From the NCBI RefSeq assembly GCF_001039355.2, contig NW_019775402.1, positions 727,984-791,983 on the forward strand: a stretch of 64,000 bases of DNA, given 5' to 3'. Both the position numbers and the translations under genes were made by a program. Shown piece by piece: positions 12,064 through 24,944 of this stretch; positions within the stretch are counted from its first letter, which is position 1; every line of letters starts with the position of its first letter. The DNA comes from Lingula anatina. Lineage: Eukaryota; Brachiopoda; Lingulata; Lingulida; Lingulidae. The notes under the pieces are model-generated. The model saw only the letters and a list, made by a program, of their open reading frames with translations. It was not told where the DNA came from and ran no database searches.

Positions 12064-13130
12064 TACCTACAAGCATGAAATTTGGCACACTTATGGACTA
12101 TGAAATTCTAAGCAAATTTGGATATATGGGCATGTCTGAAAATTCCAAAATGGCTGTCAAATCCAAGATGGCCACCAAAATACCTTTTCAAATTGAAACT
12201 TCAAGTACATAGTCTTCTAATGACTTAAAATATCATATAAACGTTAGAAACACCATGGTATGAATTCTTCAGGTGTATGAAATCCAAAATGGCCACCAAA
12301 AAGTACAAAAGCAGACCATTTATTCAAGAAATCCATTAGAATGGTGAATTCATCAAGCACTTAAAATTACAAGCATAAAATTTGGCATGTTTGTGGAAAA
12401 TGAAATTCTGAGCAAGTTTGGATGTATGGGCATATCCGAAAATTTAAAAATGGCCCCCAAATCCAAGATGGCCTCCAAAAATACGGCTTCTAATTAAAAC
12501 TTCAAGTATATAGTCTTTTAAGGGCTTAAATATCATACAAAGGTTGAAAAACACCACAGTATGAATTCAGAATCAATATCTGCTTCTTTAGTTGTATTAA
12601 ATCCAAAATGGCCACCAATAGTTAAAAGCACTCTACTAATCCAAAATATCCAGCAGAGTGGTGAATTCATCAAAAACTACAAGCATGGCATTTGGTACAG
12701 TTGTAAAACAGGATTCCAAGCACATTTAGATGTATGGGCATGTCTAAAAATTCCAATATATGGCCCCCAAATCCAATATAGCCGACACAAATACCCGTCC
12801 AAATTAAAACTTCAAGTATACATGTATAATCCTATAATAGCTATAGATAACATTTTATGGTTAGACAAGACTATGGTATGCATGAAGTATCAATATTTGC
12901 TTCTGTAGGTGTATAGAAATCCAAAATGGCCTCCAAAAATAAGAAAAACAGGCCACTCACAGCAGCAGTATGGTGAATTCATCATGCACTTAAAACTACA
13001 AGCATGAAAATTGGCACCATTGTACAGAACAGGATTCTAAGCATTTTTTTATATAGGGACATGTCTGAAAATTCTCATATGGCCACTAAAACCCTTTTAA
13101 AATAAAAAGTCTACTTCATAATCTGACTTA

Positions 13131-14774
13131 CAACAATTTTTACTCTTTTTTGGTTTTTCGCTCCTTTAGTTACATTAAGATCCAAATGAAAAAAAGTGAA
13201 AAAAGTGGACTCCTTTTGGTCCAGTTGTGACACCACATGCAGCAATTCTGTAAATGTTAAGGATATGAAAATGTCAAGGCATTTTCACAAATAAGTTTCA
13301 AATTAACGAAAAATATTTTATCAAGTAGGTGTTGCACATTTTATGGATGATCAACCTATTACTTTAGTAAATGGACAATATCTCAACAGAGGATAACAGG
13401 TAGCTTCACCAAAATTTCTACTTATTTGGTTAAATAATTTTCATTCATTAATGTGTGCCTAGCCTAGTAGTTGTGTTTCCCTCAGCTTTCCCGGAATTTG
13501 CCTAAAGCTATAGCTTCTACATGTAATCCACTTTCCCCAACAAAATATCAAGAGGCATTGGTCATTTTTAACACCAGAAAGCATCAGTTTACATGCATGA
13601 GGGTCAATAGGAATATGAAAGTGTGGTAGGGCATATTAGTAGATGTAGGTTACTAGTGTGAACCCTTATAGAACCAGTCTTCCAATGCTTCTGACTCCCC
13701 TCACCACAGTTAGCAATTTCACACATAACTACAAACAGATGTGGTAGGAGCTACCTGCGAAAGGTAGGTTTTGTTATCTGGGTAAGTGAATACTCCCCAT
13801 GGCTTCATTCTGGATTGTCCCACTGAGACAATGATGCCGGAAATCTCATATTTTTACCTTTCAAAGTCCATATTGCACAAATTTCTTGGTGTAATCCTCA
13901 GAATACACCGTGAATTTTTAAGCTTTGTATGTATTAACTTTCTGGAGGATTTTAATTCTTTTACTTTCATGTTCAGTTATTTGAAAGTATAAGTTTGTAA
14001 CTAAACAAGTTGCCAAATGATCAAATGAAAACCAAACTTTGGCGCCTATCATTGCTTCTTTTTAGTGCACGAAGTGTGAATCCTGCAATGCAACTCTTGG
14101 ATACAGCACGTATCATCACCTGCCCTCTTGTTGGGGCATTTCTTTGCTCATAAATTTTCACAAAATTCTCGGTAGCCATTACTGCGAATGTACTAAATCC
14201 ATTTCTTGAAATAGGAAGCTTTTCTAATTTACTATTGAAGCACAAAATAACATCATTAAATTTCCGAGTGCAAATGTGCCCCTACTTTTAGTACTTTACC
14301 AATGCAAAACACCAAATTGTTGAGACCTGTATGTTTGATTAGCTGTCATTTTTGTTATATTTGTGAGCATTTGATGAAACGCCATGAACTGATCTACCTG
14401 AAGAATCATAACCAACAGACAAAATTGGTACACCCCAAGATTTATATTTGCCTCTTTAAGGCTAAGTCATTCTGGTGTTTCTTTCACATTTTATGGATTT
14501 TGCACGATACTTTTTTCTTAGAAACGGGGAGTTACTCATGAGTCACCATAAAGGTAGATCGCTAACTGAAAATGGTTCTAAAAGAGAATCCAGAGCAAAA
14601 AGAAAAACTACTTATGTTGGTTTATCAAAAGAAGGACTGTTTTCAGTACATAATAAATGTATCATGCTTGAGTTTTTTTTAACTCTGTAGAATAGCTCCT
14701 GCACAGGTAGGAATATGCTGATTATACAGGTAGTTGCAAAGCCCACATGCCTATTCACAAGTGATTACAATATT
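13131..14774. other. Centre of the foldback element, no recognised gene
   Basis: Only short open frames are present. A minus-strand one at 14021-14245 includes ATENFVKIYEQRNAPTRGQV and a plus-strand one at 14475-14690 includes a lysine/arginine-rich stretch. They may be fragments of the element's former protein. I recognise no domain. Confidence 0.35.
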
Positions 14775-15338
14775 CAATACTTGTGGTCCGCTGACCTTTG
14801 GAGGCCATTTTGGAATTTTAAAACCTAAAGTGGCAGATACTGATATTACATACATACAATGGTATTTTCTAACCATTAGATGATATTATTATAAAAGACT
14901 ATACAAATAACTTTCACCTTGAAAGGGTATTTTGGGGGCCATGTTGAAATTGACTGCCAAATTGGAATTTTCAGACATGCCCCTACATCCAACGTTGCTT
15001 AGAATCATGTTCTCCACAACTGTGCCAATTTTTATGCTTGTAATTGTAAGTGCTTGATGATTTCACCAAACTGCTGCATATTTTGAGTAAATAGACTGCT
15101 TATTTTACTTTTGGAGGCCATTTTGGAATTCTATACACCTGTAGAAGCAGATATTGATAATTAATTCATTCATAACATGATATTTTCCAGCTATGAAATG
15201 ATATTTTAAACCATTATAGGACTATATATTAGATGTTTTAATTTAAAAGAGTATTTGTGGCGGCCATATTGGATTTGGCGGCCATACTGGAATTTTCAGA
15301 CATGCCCATATATCCAAAAAGGCTTAGAATTCCATTAT

Positions 15339-18300
15339 CAGTCTGTCCGCAGATTCCGAGCTGCGCGTGCACACTGTCTGAAGCGACGGCCATTTTCGCA
15401 CTACTTTCAGCAAAATCGAGTGAAAATGGACGACTTTTGAGCTCTTCGTATTTTCATGTGTATTTTTGTCAACAGTTGATGTGATTAAACGATAGATATA
15501 AAAAGAAGTGGGAATATCTAGGGATTCGCTATTTTAAGGTTAGTTGTCATAAAACATAGATTCAGAACGGTAAAATGGAAGATTTATCCACGCGGGTGAT
15601 TGCAAATGGTGTCCCGTTTCAGGTGTCCGAAATTATCTTTGTAAAGATATCTATAAGAAGTTTAAATTGTACAAATTTTTAAAAACTAAATCATGAAAGC
15701 TGGTTAAACTCGCTTTCTGGCGGTATTTATATTTTGTGAATTCAGCTTTGTCCATTTTTTTAAGCGCGAGGTGAACGTGACGCCAAGCACTCGCATTTTT
15801 TAAGCGTATAACATTGGGGCGTTTAAATTATAACAAAATTGCTATAATGTTTATATCACCAACGTTTTATATAAATTCTAAAAGCTAAACAAGTGGGCTT
15901 CGTGTTGATATGAAATATGCGTTGCGTTCGGCTCCCATCTGGTTGGCAAAGTGTTAATAATCCCGTGAAGTCGGTGTAAAAGTTGGCAAAACCGATTTTT
16001 TCAAGTGCAGTAGGTTACTGTGACTATGTATCGCAGGAAGCGCAAAATATTTTCAAACATTTATATGCTCCAGAAAGACAAAATCATAAACTTTCAAATG
16101 ATATATCATAAGGTATGTCTCCTACAATTTTTACCCATTTTGTGTGGGGAAATTAGTGCATCTCCAAAACGACGACAAAAATGGAACCCCATTTTCATCA
16201 TAATTTATAGCGTCACGTGACCAACCTGAAGCACTGACCCGACTTAGCAAGACTACTAGTTTTCTTAAATATTCTGAATATCAGAGCAAACAAGTCACAA
16301 TGAAACTAAAATACGAACAAGTGATGTACACCTATCATCAGGAATATTCCAAGAGTTATATACTTCATTCTTAAAACATCAAAAATAATATAATAGTTAT
16401 GATCCAATCCACAAGAAATCCAGTGTGAATTTTGACCAATATAGAAAGATATTGCTAGATCTAGTAATAAATAAAACAAGATTTTTTAATTGAATAAATA
16501 TTTACAAAGAAGTAGGCCCTACTGTCCTATGACCAGGTTGTACTTTTTAAAGCCTGAAAGTGTTTTGATAAAAAAAAATCATTCAACACCGGTTTAATCA
16601 TTATATAAGATCTGCACTTCTGCCTTGTTCTCTTATTTTACTGCTCAAGATTTATTTCTATTTACTAGTACTATTTTTGTCTCTTACATATTAAACTATT
16701 TAAAATAAGACCCTTCCAATTATAATTTTAAAAAATGTCCCTAATCTATTTAAAATTTACATTTCTGTTTTTAAAAATGCAAAATATTGAAATCTGTGTG
16801 ATAAACAAAACTAAGTTAACATTAAAAATTCATGTCCTTAAAGCACTGTTCCTGGGAAATGTTCAATCAGCCTCATGAATATGCACTGACCTTGTTAAAA
16901 GTTTTTTGGAAACTCTTTGCCTTTAAAATTACAGCAGATAACAAGGTTCCAATAAACTCGGTGGCCAACTTGATCTGTCTATTCTGAGGGCAGGAGAAGC
17001 ACCTGCCCCAGCAAGTTATGAATATTACTTTAGCCAAAACTGGCATACAATTAAGTATAATTAAATACATAACAAAGTAAAATGCATTAAACATTTAAAA
17101 AAAAAAGAAAGAAAACTTCAGTATAGAGTATGTTTCAATTTTTTTATTTCCTTAGAACCTTCAATGGCCAGGTCATTTACCTGCTGGATATGACAAACAG
17201 AAAACTAAATCAATTTTCAAGTTCAAAATTGGGCCGTTTTCCCAGAGTGTCACCCTGCCACCCAGTGGTTGATAGATTCCTTGATTAAATGATCATCAAA
17301 ACTTGGCCCCTATAAAACTGCTGTCAATATTTGGTTAACTTAAGCATAATATTCCCCAAACTTGACCTCCAGTCAGATTTGATTCTTTTGAGAGCACTGT
17401 ATCCTCTCTCCACCTGTGATGTGGACAGGGTGAACAAGGCAATTTCAATTAGCATTATTGTATGTATTCTTATCTTTGTCTGATCTCCTAGCCTTGAAAC
17501 AAATCCATACACATATCTTTACTTTTATTCACTATAAACATGCCACCTATGTGTTCTTTAAATGCAGGCCACTCTCAGTGGAAGTCTTGTGGGTCAAAGC
17601 CCATCCTGTTTAATACTTGAAGAAAGTATTGTTCCAGAACTTGTCTGCTATGAAAAAGGTTTCTAGGGTAAACAATATCCAAGACTCTACAAAACACCAT
17701 CTCTTGTTCAGTCACACCTGCATCAACAGCACCATCACACAAAATCGGATGGAAATAAATTTTCCCTGGTCTTGACTAGAACACCTCTTCCCTTATTGTC
17801 AGCTGATATGAAATTCGGGAATCTGTTAAAAATAATTATAATATAATGATAAAATCATACATGTTTGTAAAGGAAATAGAACGGATAAAGGTAGATCTAT
17901 GCTAGTAGGCCTAAACAAAGTAAAACTATAACTTTGCAACAAAATATAACATTTTACTGTACAAACGTCAACAAGTGCATGAAAACTATGCGAAGGGAGG
18001 TTACTCCAAAATCATTTCTATACATTTCGGCGCTTATATGAAACTAAGTGAATGCAAAAAAAAAAAGACTCACCTTTTAGTCTGCAAACCCAAAGCTATG
18101 TAACTTGAAAGGCAAACGGCAGATTTTTTCCATTCTAAAACCATGTTATGGCAGCGATATGGTCGATCTGCAGCACCGATGGCGTTTTTTCACGTATTAT
18201 TTTCCATAACAACTCTCACTATGACAGTGACACACTGTATACTATAAATATACACTTGAGAAGCTGAACATTCAATTTTTTTAACCGAAATGCAAGATTT

Positions 18301-18932
18301 GCCGAGAAAATCGCTTTCGAGTCACTTCCTCAGTGCAACGTGACAGTTCCACTTTCGACTGACCTACATACTTCGAACTAAAATAGGAATTTCACAAAAA
18401 AGGACGGTTGTACAATTTTTTTTATTATTTTTGGTTCATTTCCAGCATATATAGTTGCATAAATCGTTATAATATCAATAAAGTAAGTTTGTCCATTTTT
18501 TCTACAATCATTTCATTTTAGGGTACTGTACAAAATTACACGATCTGCTTGAGAAAAGTGCGTGTGCTATTTGTAGACAACTGATACAAGGCTTTCGTGG
18601 AAATTGAAATGTTCATTTTACATTGTGCGTTTACATCAAGTTCTAAATTTTATTTTTTGAAAGTTTCAAGCTGAATAATGAGTTATTCACAGAGCTTCAT
18701 GGATTTATATAACAACTTCGGATTTTGGAAAACATGGCGCGAAACACACGTCGCGGACTATTTTGTGCAAGCGCGTAGGTGTTTTTGTAATGACCACCGC
18801 TTACGCATTGATATGCAAGATCTGCGGACAGACTGCACTCGGAACTACTCGGATGTCTCCGCACTCGACAATAACTTTGTTGTTAGTATGGAGCTTGCGG
18901 AATGAGCCGAGGATTGCCGATTGGACAGACTG
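15339..18932 (-). mobile_element. hAT-like DNA transposon remnant, 3.6 kb
   Basis: The ends CAGTCTGTCC (15339) and GGACAGACTG (18923) are inverse copies, and a further GTCTGTCCGCAGATC copy lies inverted near 18819. Flanking sequence belongs to one interrupted foldback unit, so the insertion limits are well defined. Only TAT is shared at the two borders; the usual 8-bp hAT duplication is not seen. A C-terminal hAT transposase segment is on the minus strand. Confidence 0.6.
17324..17512 (-). pseudogene. hAT transposase C-terminal (dimerisation) segment
   Basis: The translation includes LSTSQVERGYSALKRIKSDW followed by RSSLGNIML. This matches the hATC signature (a conserved serine, E-R-x-F/Y-S-x-L-x-R-I-K, then R-S-x-L) known from hAT transposases and domesticated hAT proteins. 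The frame upstream on the minus strand (17530-17830) contains further plausible transposase sequence (VTEQEMVFCRVLDIVYPRN) with stops, so the gene is decayed. It lies inside the 15339-18932 element, which supports the hAT assignment of that element. Confidence 0.65.
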
Positions 18933-18972
18933 TATCTACAACTGTGGCAAATTTCATGCTTGTAGGTAAAAA

Positions 18973-19926
18973 ACGACAATTTACCACTTTTTCTGCACCA
19001 AATTCTTGGACTATATTATTATTTTTTAATTCTTATATATATATAAATTTTAAGCTTTTCAATAGGCCCTACTCAATTACTGTATGAAAGACTATTACTA
19101 GATTTAGTCGATTATTGAGGATGTACATATTCTGTGCATAAACCATTTCAAATAAATTTAGGAGCTTGTATTTCTGTCTCGTAATTCGCCAATTTTCGTG
19201 ACTGTATACTTATAGTGCTTTCTGGTCGCCTACTGCCTTTCTACATGTCTGTTTGTCCATGTACATGTACAGCTAATTTAACTTTTTGGACCCGATTTAT
19301 TACAAACAATTATAAATCACCCATTATATTACAACATACAAAAACAAAACAAGGACTACTGTAAGGGATCATTCAGGTTCAGCCATCGTAAATATACCAG
19401 CTGGATTGATCCAACTCTGCAGGGATTCTTGCTGTAATGCATTTACGTCCCATAATTATTTTATTTTATCATTTTTTTTTTTATTCGAACCCATTTATCT
19501 GTACAGGTGCAACCTTTTGGTTGCAATGTTTCAAATAATATCATTATTATAAATGATATATAAAAAAAATAAATAAACAGCAACGACTTATTTGAATCAT
19601 TCATTATCATATCTGCCCGGAAATTAAATTATAAAGGGTTTTACGCATTACATATAAAATTATAAGTACCTGTACATGTATATGTACAATGTAGCACCGT
19701 TTTTCTGACAGAATAGTTAGTTATAGGACGCTTAGTTATCCTTTATATATAGATAATGTTGAGGAACTGGCTTAATAATAACACATGTACTGTAATCTGT
19801 CCTTTTCAGTTTCTTTTTCCCGTAATATTTCCGTTCTGAATTGGTTCACAGACGTGTTGGTGTATAGTAGGAAGGAAGAAGTTATCTAAACGCCACTATG
19901 AAAAGAAAGCGGCACAACCAGCAGAC
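18973..19926. other. Intergenic or 5' UTR stretch
   Basis: AT-rich with no recognised domain. A CTTTATATATAGATA stretch at 19740 could be a TATA-type promoter of the gene that starts at 19927, but this is only positional. A poly-T run and CATGTACATGTAC repeats are the only structures seen. Confidence 0.3.
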
Positions 19927-19930
19927 ATGG
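19927..19930 (+). CDS. Proposed start codon exon of the DED/TRADD-N gene
   Basis: The sequence GCAGACATGG|GTGAGT offers an ATG in strong context (G at -3, G at +4) followed at once by a GTGAGT donor, leaving phase 1. The next exon (20017) begins in phase 1, giving Met-Ala-Ser-Tyr-Ser-Gly. An alternative start at 19898 (MKRKRHNQQTW) would leave phase 0 and does not fit the next exon. The upstream sequence would then be 5' UTR. This is a prediction from frame and splice consensus only. Confidence 0.35.
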
Positions 19931-20016
19931 GTGAGTTTTGGTTTAATATGCAAGGCGTTAGGGATGGTGACATATATTATACATGTATTATAGGATATTT
20001 TAAAATTTTAATTTAG

Positions 20017-20157
20017 CTTCCTATAGCGGTATGTGCATTGTAGACAAAGCAATTGAGCGGAGCAGCATGATAAATAGCAACCCCGTGTCCAAATATATGT
20101 TTCAGAGTGAAGCAGGAACAGAAGTACCAGACGTAGACAATAGCCCGTTAATACATG
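20017..20157 (+). CDS. Predicted exon 2 of the DED/TRADD-N gene
   Basis: The exon has an AATTTAG acceptor and a G|GTAAGAG donor, 141 nt, phase 1 at both ends. It reads SYSGMCIVDKAIERSSMINS and ends PLIH. No domain is recognised; it looks like a polar N-terminal region. Phase and strand fit direct splicing to the DED exon at 28471 (giving LIH-E-EHNN). The intron between them is 8.3 kb and full of nested transposons, so the join needs transcript evidence. Confidence 0.45.
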
Positions 20158-20466
20158 GTAAGAGCGCATTTATAAATCTTAACAATAAATGTTTACTTCT
20201 CAAGGAGAAAAGAAACGCAACATTTTAATTTTTGAAAATTCCCACGAAATATGGGTGCATTTGGAAAATGGCTTAGCATCATGATTTCACTCTAAATTAG
20301 GCTGAAGACAGGTTAACAGATTTCTTGGTTCCGCTTGACTGATTGTGAGGACACTAAAGAGTGCATTTCGGGATTTTTCATGCACACAAACTCATGTTTG
20401 AAACTCAGAATTGAGTTTTACCACTGGTTAACTGTGCTCAAGCCTTCTCTGTAAAAAGGTACCAGA

Positions 20467-20783
20467 ATGAAGCCAAAAACACACTTCTTCACGATGACAC
20501 GATTGTCGCAACCAGAGATGGATCGAGCTGTTGGCATGCGCCAACCTGGATGGGGTTGTCGTGCTGTCGCCAGGATGTTTGGAGTCCACCACTATACCAT
20601 TACTCGTCTTGCTAAGCGATACCATGTCACTGGTTCCTCTAACGTCCGCCTTCGTACTGGTCGCCCCCGTGTAACGACAAGACCGCACCAACCGGCTGGT
20701 ACATCTCTGTGACAGGTTCCAGTCCGCCACCAGGTCTGCAGCCAAGACCATTGTAGTAGGCTTGTTAAGGGCCAAAAATTGGC
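20467..20783 (+). pseudogene. Tc1-like transposase, N-terminal half (split)
   Basis: The translation has MTRLSQPEMDRAVGMRQPGW then AVARMFGVHHYTITRLAKRY and a TGRPRVTT stretch, the paired-type helix-turn-helix DNA-binding region and GRPR-type linker of Tc1/mariner transposases. After about 80 residues the frame is lost, and at 20784 an inverted-repeat element begins. The second half of the gene continues at 27243, so the transposase was interrupted by that insertion. Not functional. Confidence 0.8.
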
Positions 20784-20989
20784 CAAACGCTGCATTTTAT
20801 AGTACAAATGTCTAACTTGGCATAAATGTTCCTTGGGCCAAAAGAAAATTTTTTATCCAAAGAGACACGTTCTATCGTTGCATAAATAAGCTAAATTATG
20901 TAAATTAGGTGCCAAAATATATAATATTTCATATTTCCATAAACTGTTGGTCTAGAAACATGTATATATTATCAAATCCGACTAAATTA

Positions 20990-22150
20990 GGAACAAGGAA
21001 CCCACTTTTGATCATTTGGAAGCAATTGGTGGCCATTTTGTGCCTCAAATCCAAGATGACCGCCACCCGCCATTTTGAAAGTGGACATGATTTTGCTATT
21101 TTATGTTGAATTTGAAGCGTTTGGTCTATATATACTATCGATTCCTACTATTGTGGGGGTGCAAAAGTAATTTTTGATATTGTTTTGGTGATCGATGGTG
21201 ATTTGAAGGGACAAAGAGGGTGTTTTAAGTGCCTCCCAAGATATCTGTGAATGCTGCAAAACCATGGATATTTATAATCCGTATTCAAATATATGCCAAT
21301 GCAATTTCTTGTTATATACCATCACTATTGGACACATTATGAGCAAAAAAGCTCATTTTTACCATTATGGAGGCCATTGGTGGCCTTTTTATCTCTCAAA
21401 TCCAAGATGGCCGCCAAAAACCATATTGAAATTGGGCATAATTCGCTATTTTGAACCTATATGTATTACATCTTTGTAAATGAGTAACACGTCGTTTTAC
21501 ATTGTTTTCTGGTGCAGAATACATTATCCGTTTCATAAAATATGAGTACAAATTATTTTAGCCTCCAAAATCAATATACATGTAGGCTTAAGTTGTCACA
21601 TAGACTTAAATGTGCCATGTAGTCTAATTAGTACAAAATGTGTTATAAAATCCAAATAGCTTGAAACAAGTGTAAGAGACCAAAATGGCTTAATTAAAGG
21701 TAAAGAACACATACTTGGTTCTTTGGAGACAATTGGTAGCCATTTTGATCGTCAAATCCAAGATGGCCAGCAGTCACAATTTGTAATACGGGTAATGTAT
21801 AAGTCATCAAATTGAAGCTTTTGCTCTTACACTAGCATGTTATACATCGTTTCTTATCATTTGGGTTGCAGAATTCACGTGTCTTATCTCTTGTGAGATA
21901 TAATCCAAAAAGAAAATATTACAAGGCTCCAACACCAATACAGGCTTACGTCTTCACCTTCGCTTGTATACGTCTTGAAGTCAAATTTGTGCAAAAATAT
22001 GTTTTATAACAATTAAATGATTTTGCCAGACATAGATTGAGTGCAAGAGACCAACATGGCTGATTCGACTTTATGGTGACTACTGTTAGCCATTCTTTTG
22101 TTCATATCCAAGAGCCTGTCCCTATTTTAAAATTATGGCATAATTTACTT
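20990..22150. repeat. ~360-bp tandem units with CAAGATGGCCGCC motifs
   Basis: Four diverged units are centred near 21040, 21395, 21745 and 22095. Each has GGAxxCAATTGGTGGCCATTTT-like sequence followed by CAAATCCAAGATGGCC. An inverted copy of the first unit is at 23480-23765, with near-identical sequence. It is non-coding. Confidence 0.65.
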
Positions 22151-23479
22151 TTTTGAGCTGTTTGACTTTCATAGGATCGTAATACATCAATTGTTACTAT
22201 TTTGGAGTACAAAGTTAATTTCTGGTGTTGTTCTGGTGACAGAGGATAACAAAAAAGGCATAAGGTGTTTTAAGATGATTCCAAGATGAATTTTCCTGTA
22301 GTTGTCATATGCTATAGATGTTTTGTGCTTGTTCGTCCATTGGAAACAATGAGAATGTAGTCGCCTTGTGGATTTCTACTGGTGAGATGACTTGTCTGGC
22401 CAAATCATGCTAGGAAGGATCACGGGCACTGTCAACTAGGAAAGGATGCTGCTTCCTGGACTTTTTTTCTTGCATTACCCTTCTTGCCTACCTGCGCAGC
22501 TGCTGCTTTCTAGTTGGCTTTGCAGATTCCTTCTTTTGTGTAAAGATGCCACTTTCCTCTGATGCAACATGTTCCCATGCATTGATGTTTCTCTGGAAAG
22601 TGGATTTTTATATATTGTTTGGCTATTCCTCATAAGACACCAACAAAACCTCAGTTCTTACTGGCTGCTGTCTTATTGGCCTACCAGAGCTGATCATGCA
22701 TGTTTCTTTTTGCTGTGCTGCTGGATGATTTTGCAGACAAGATCTGGAGCTATTTCAAAGCAAAGTTCATTTGCTTGTCTTTCACGGGCCTTTACGCATC
22801 AATACAACTAACCAAGTTCCATTGTATTATAAGACGACACATTTTCACCCTTCAAATCTTCTGGACTATATTTAACATGCAAATGCAAGCCCCAGTGACT
22901 GGGACATAAATGTACATGTGGCTTTTTGGTTCACATTGACCAGTAAAAGTTTAATAATATAATACCGCTATGTATATACATTTATTGCTTACCTTTAAAT
23001 TATTCTTTTAGTGGATGGTCACTAAAGATAAATCTAGATGATATATTTGAGCATGTGGTTCGGGTCCCACATTTATGTAACAGACTCAACGAAAGTCATC
23101 TTGGAATTTATTTTACAACCTTATATTACCTTTTTATTATCTTCCATCACCAAATTAGCACCAGAAAATAACTTTTGAGACCCCAGAATAAAAACATTTT
23201 ACCTAATACAAGCGTATGAGGCTCCCACAGTTCAAAGATTATAAATTACACCAAATTATTAGAATATCGGCATGCAACCAACACTTGGTTTTGATCAAAA
23301 TGATGGCTAACAATTTTCCTCATGGGGTCAAAGATGTATTCTTTTGCTTTAATTCAGCCATTTTGTTTGCTGACACAGGTTTTATAGAGCGGGCAAAATC
23401 ATTAAAGTGTGTTAAAGCACATAGTTTTGTACTAATTAGATTACTAACTGGTTTTGCAGCATTCACAGATATCTTGGCA
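22151..23479. other. Interior of the 6.5 kb element, no recognised gene
   Basis: Only fragments of open frame are seen on either strand, for example minus-strand sequence near 22320-22460 with VISPVEIHKATTFSLFPMDE. They could be residues of an element protein. I recognise no domain. Confidence 0.3.
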
Positions 23480-23784
23480 GGTACTTAAAACATCCTCATT
23501 GTCCCTTCAAATCACCATCTATCACCAAAACAATATCAAAAATGATTTTCGCACCCCCAAAATAGTAGGGATCGATATATATATATATAGACCAAACGCT
23601 TTAAAATTCAACATAAAATAGCAAAATTATGTCCACTTTCAAAATGGCGGGTGGCGGTCATCTTGGATTTTAGACACAAAGGCCACCAATTACTTCCAAA
23701 TGATCAAAAATGGGTTCCTTGTCCCTAATTTAGTCAGGTTTGATAATCTATACATGTCTCTAGGCCAAACATTTATCATCATCA

Positions 23785-24213
23785 TCATTTAGAGCCTATA
23801 GTGTTCCACTGTTGGACAAAGGCCTCAGCATGCTTTTTCCATTGTTTCCTACCCTGAGCCTCAAATTTCCAGTTTGGCCAAGGTTTCTTCTTCCAAGACT
23901 TCCAGTAGTCATGTAATTCATCCCTCCATCGTTTGACCGGTCTTCCTCTTTTTCTTTGTCCATACCTTGGGGTCCATTCTGTAAGCATGATTGTCCACCT
24001 GTTGCCCTTATTCTTATGAAATATCCTGCCCACCTCCATTTCATTTCTTCAACTGTGAGCAGTACGTCTTTAACTTTGGTCTGTTCACGTAACCATACAT
24101 TCGTTTTCCGCTCTCTTGGACTGATGTTCAACATAATCCTTTATATCTTTCTCTGAGCTACTTGTAGCTTGTGTTCCATGGAGGCATTTAGTGCCCAGGT
24201 CTCTGAACCATAG
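23785..24213 (-). pseudogene. LINE reverse transcriptase C-terminal fragment
   Basis: Across shifting frames the minus strand reads TYGSETWALNASMEHKLQVA, MLNISPRERKTNVWLREQTK, VKDVLLTVEEMKWRWAG, then a KRGRPVKRWRD stretch and AFVQQWNTIG. This is the common tail of RTE-like and related non-LTR retrotransposon ORF2 proteins (Y-G-S-E-x-W, K-W-x-W-A-G, G-R-P-x-x-R-W-x-D). It has frameshifts and is 5'-truncated, ending at 24213 where the integrase element begins. Confidence 0.8.
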
Positions 24214-24234
24214 GTGATTGCCGGTGTGAACGGA

Positions 24235-24450
24235 TTGGTAGTCCTAGTAACGCAAGTCCGACCGGACACTTAGCCCTGGGAACGCAAGTCCTAGGTCTAG
24301 CGTTTCTAGGAATGGAGGTCCTAGGACATACGTTACTAGGATTTAACGTCCGTAGCACAACAGTTACCAAGGAATGCATGTCCCACCGCCAGGAATCTAA
24401 GTCCGGATGGGACCTGTTATCCTGATTTACACTAGGAATATATGTCCGCT
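24235..24450. repeat. Degenerate short subterminal repeats
   Basis: Repeated phrases of the type CTAGGAACGCAAGTCC, CTAGTAACGCAAGTCC, CTAGGAATGGAGGTCC and AGGAATATATGTCC recur about every 22-28 bp. A related phrase occurs inverted near the other end at 27009-27034. They could be integrase binding sites. Confidence 0.5.
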
Positions 24451-24477
24451 CCCATTTTTCTCTTGCACTTAAAGTGA

Positions 24478-24479
24478 GT

Positions 24480-24511
<32 letters not shown>
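24478..24511. repeat. (GATA)n microsatellite
   Basis: About eight GATA units. Confidence 0.95.
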
Positions 24512-24514
<3 letters not shown>

Positions 24515-24944
24515 TGACCATTACTTTTAAAATATTTCACCTAAACAAATACAATGGAATAAAAAAGGTATATGAAGAATAACACTTGTTACATTTTCAT
24601 ATATTTATTTCAGTTCTTTTATTTATTCATCTGCAACATAAACTTTCACATTTGCCCTGTTTACGGCGGCTTTCAGTGTGCACCCGCCTTCAATCTGGAG
24701 GATGTAAGCTCCAGATTTTTATATCCCCTTCACAACGAAGGGCCCCAGCCAGGGGTTTTCTTGTTTGCCCCCCTTTCTGTCACTCCTTCGTAAATTTCTT
24801 TTCAACACTTTTGTTCCCACGGTAAGAACCTGTAAAATTAATTTAGATACCATAAGTGTTTTTGCATCGTTAATCACAGTTCACCTGCATTCAATTTTAA
24901 TATAAATGGTATTGACTACGAAGTATACAAATGTACAAGACTGT

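Larger units (their letters stand above)
12064..18972. mobile_element. Foldback element with tandem-unit arms
   Basis: The left arm (12064-13130) has four ~305-bp units, each with CTACAAGCATGAAATTTGGC-like sequence (12068, 12365, 12673, 12998) and a CCAAAATGGCC or CCAAGATGGCC phrase. The right arm (14775-15338, continued at 18933-18972) carries the same units inverted. The last inverted unit is cut in two by the 15339-18932 insertion: GAATTCCATTAT before it and CTACAACTGTGGC after it belong together. The 1.6 kb centre is described separately. The architecture resembles foldback DNA transposons; no transposase is recognised. Confidence 0.65.
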
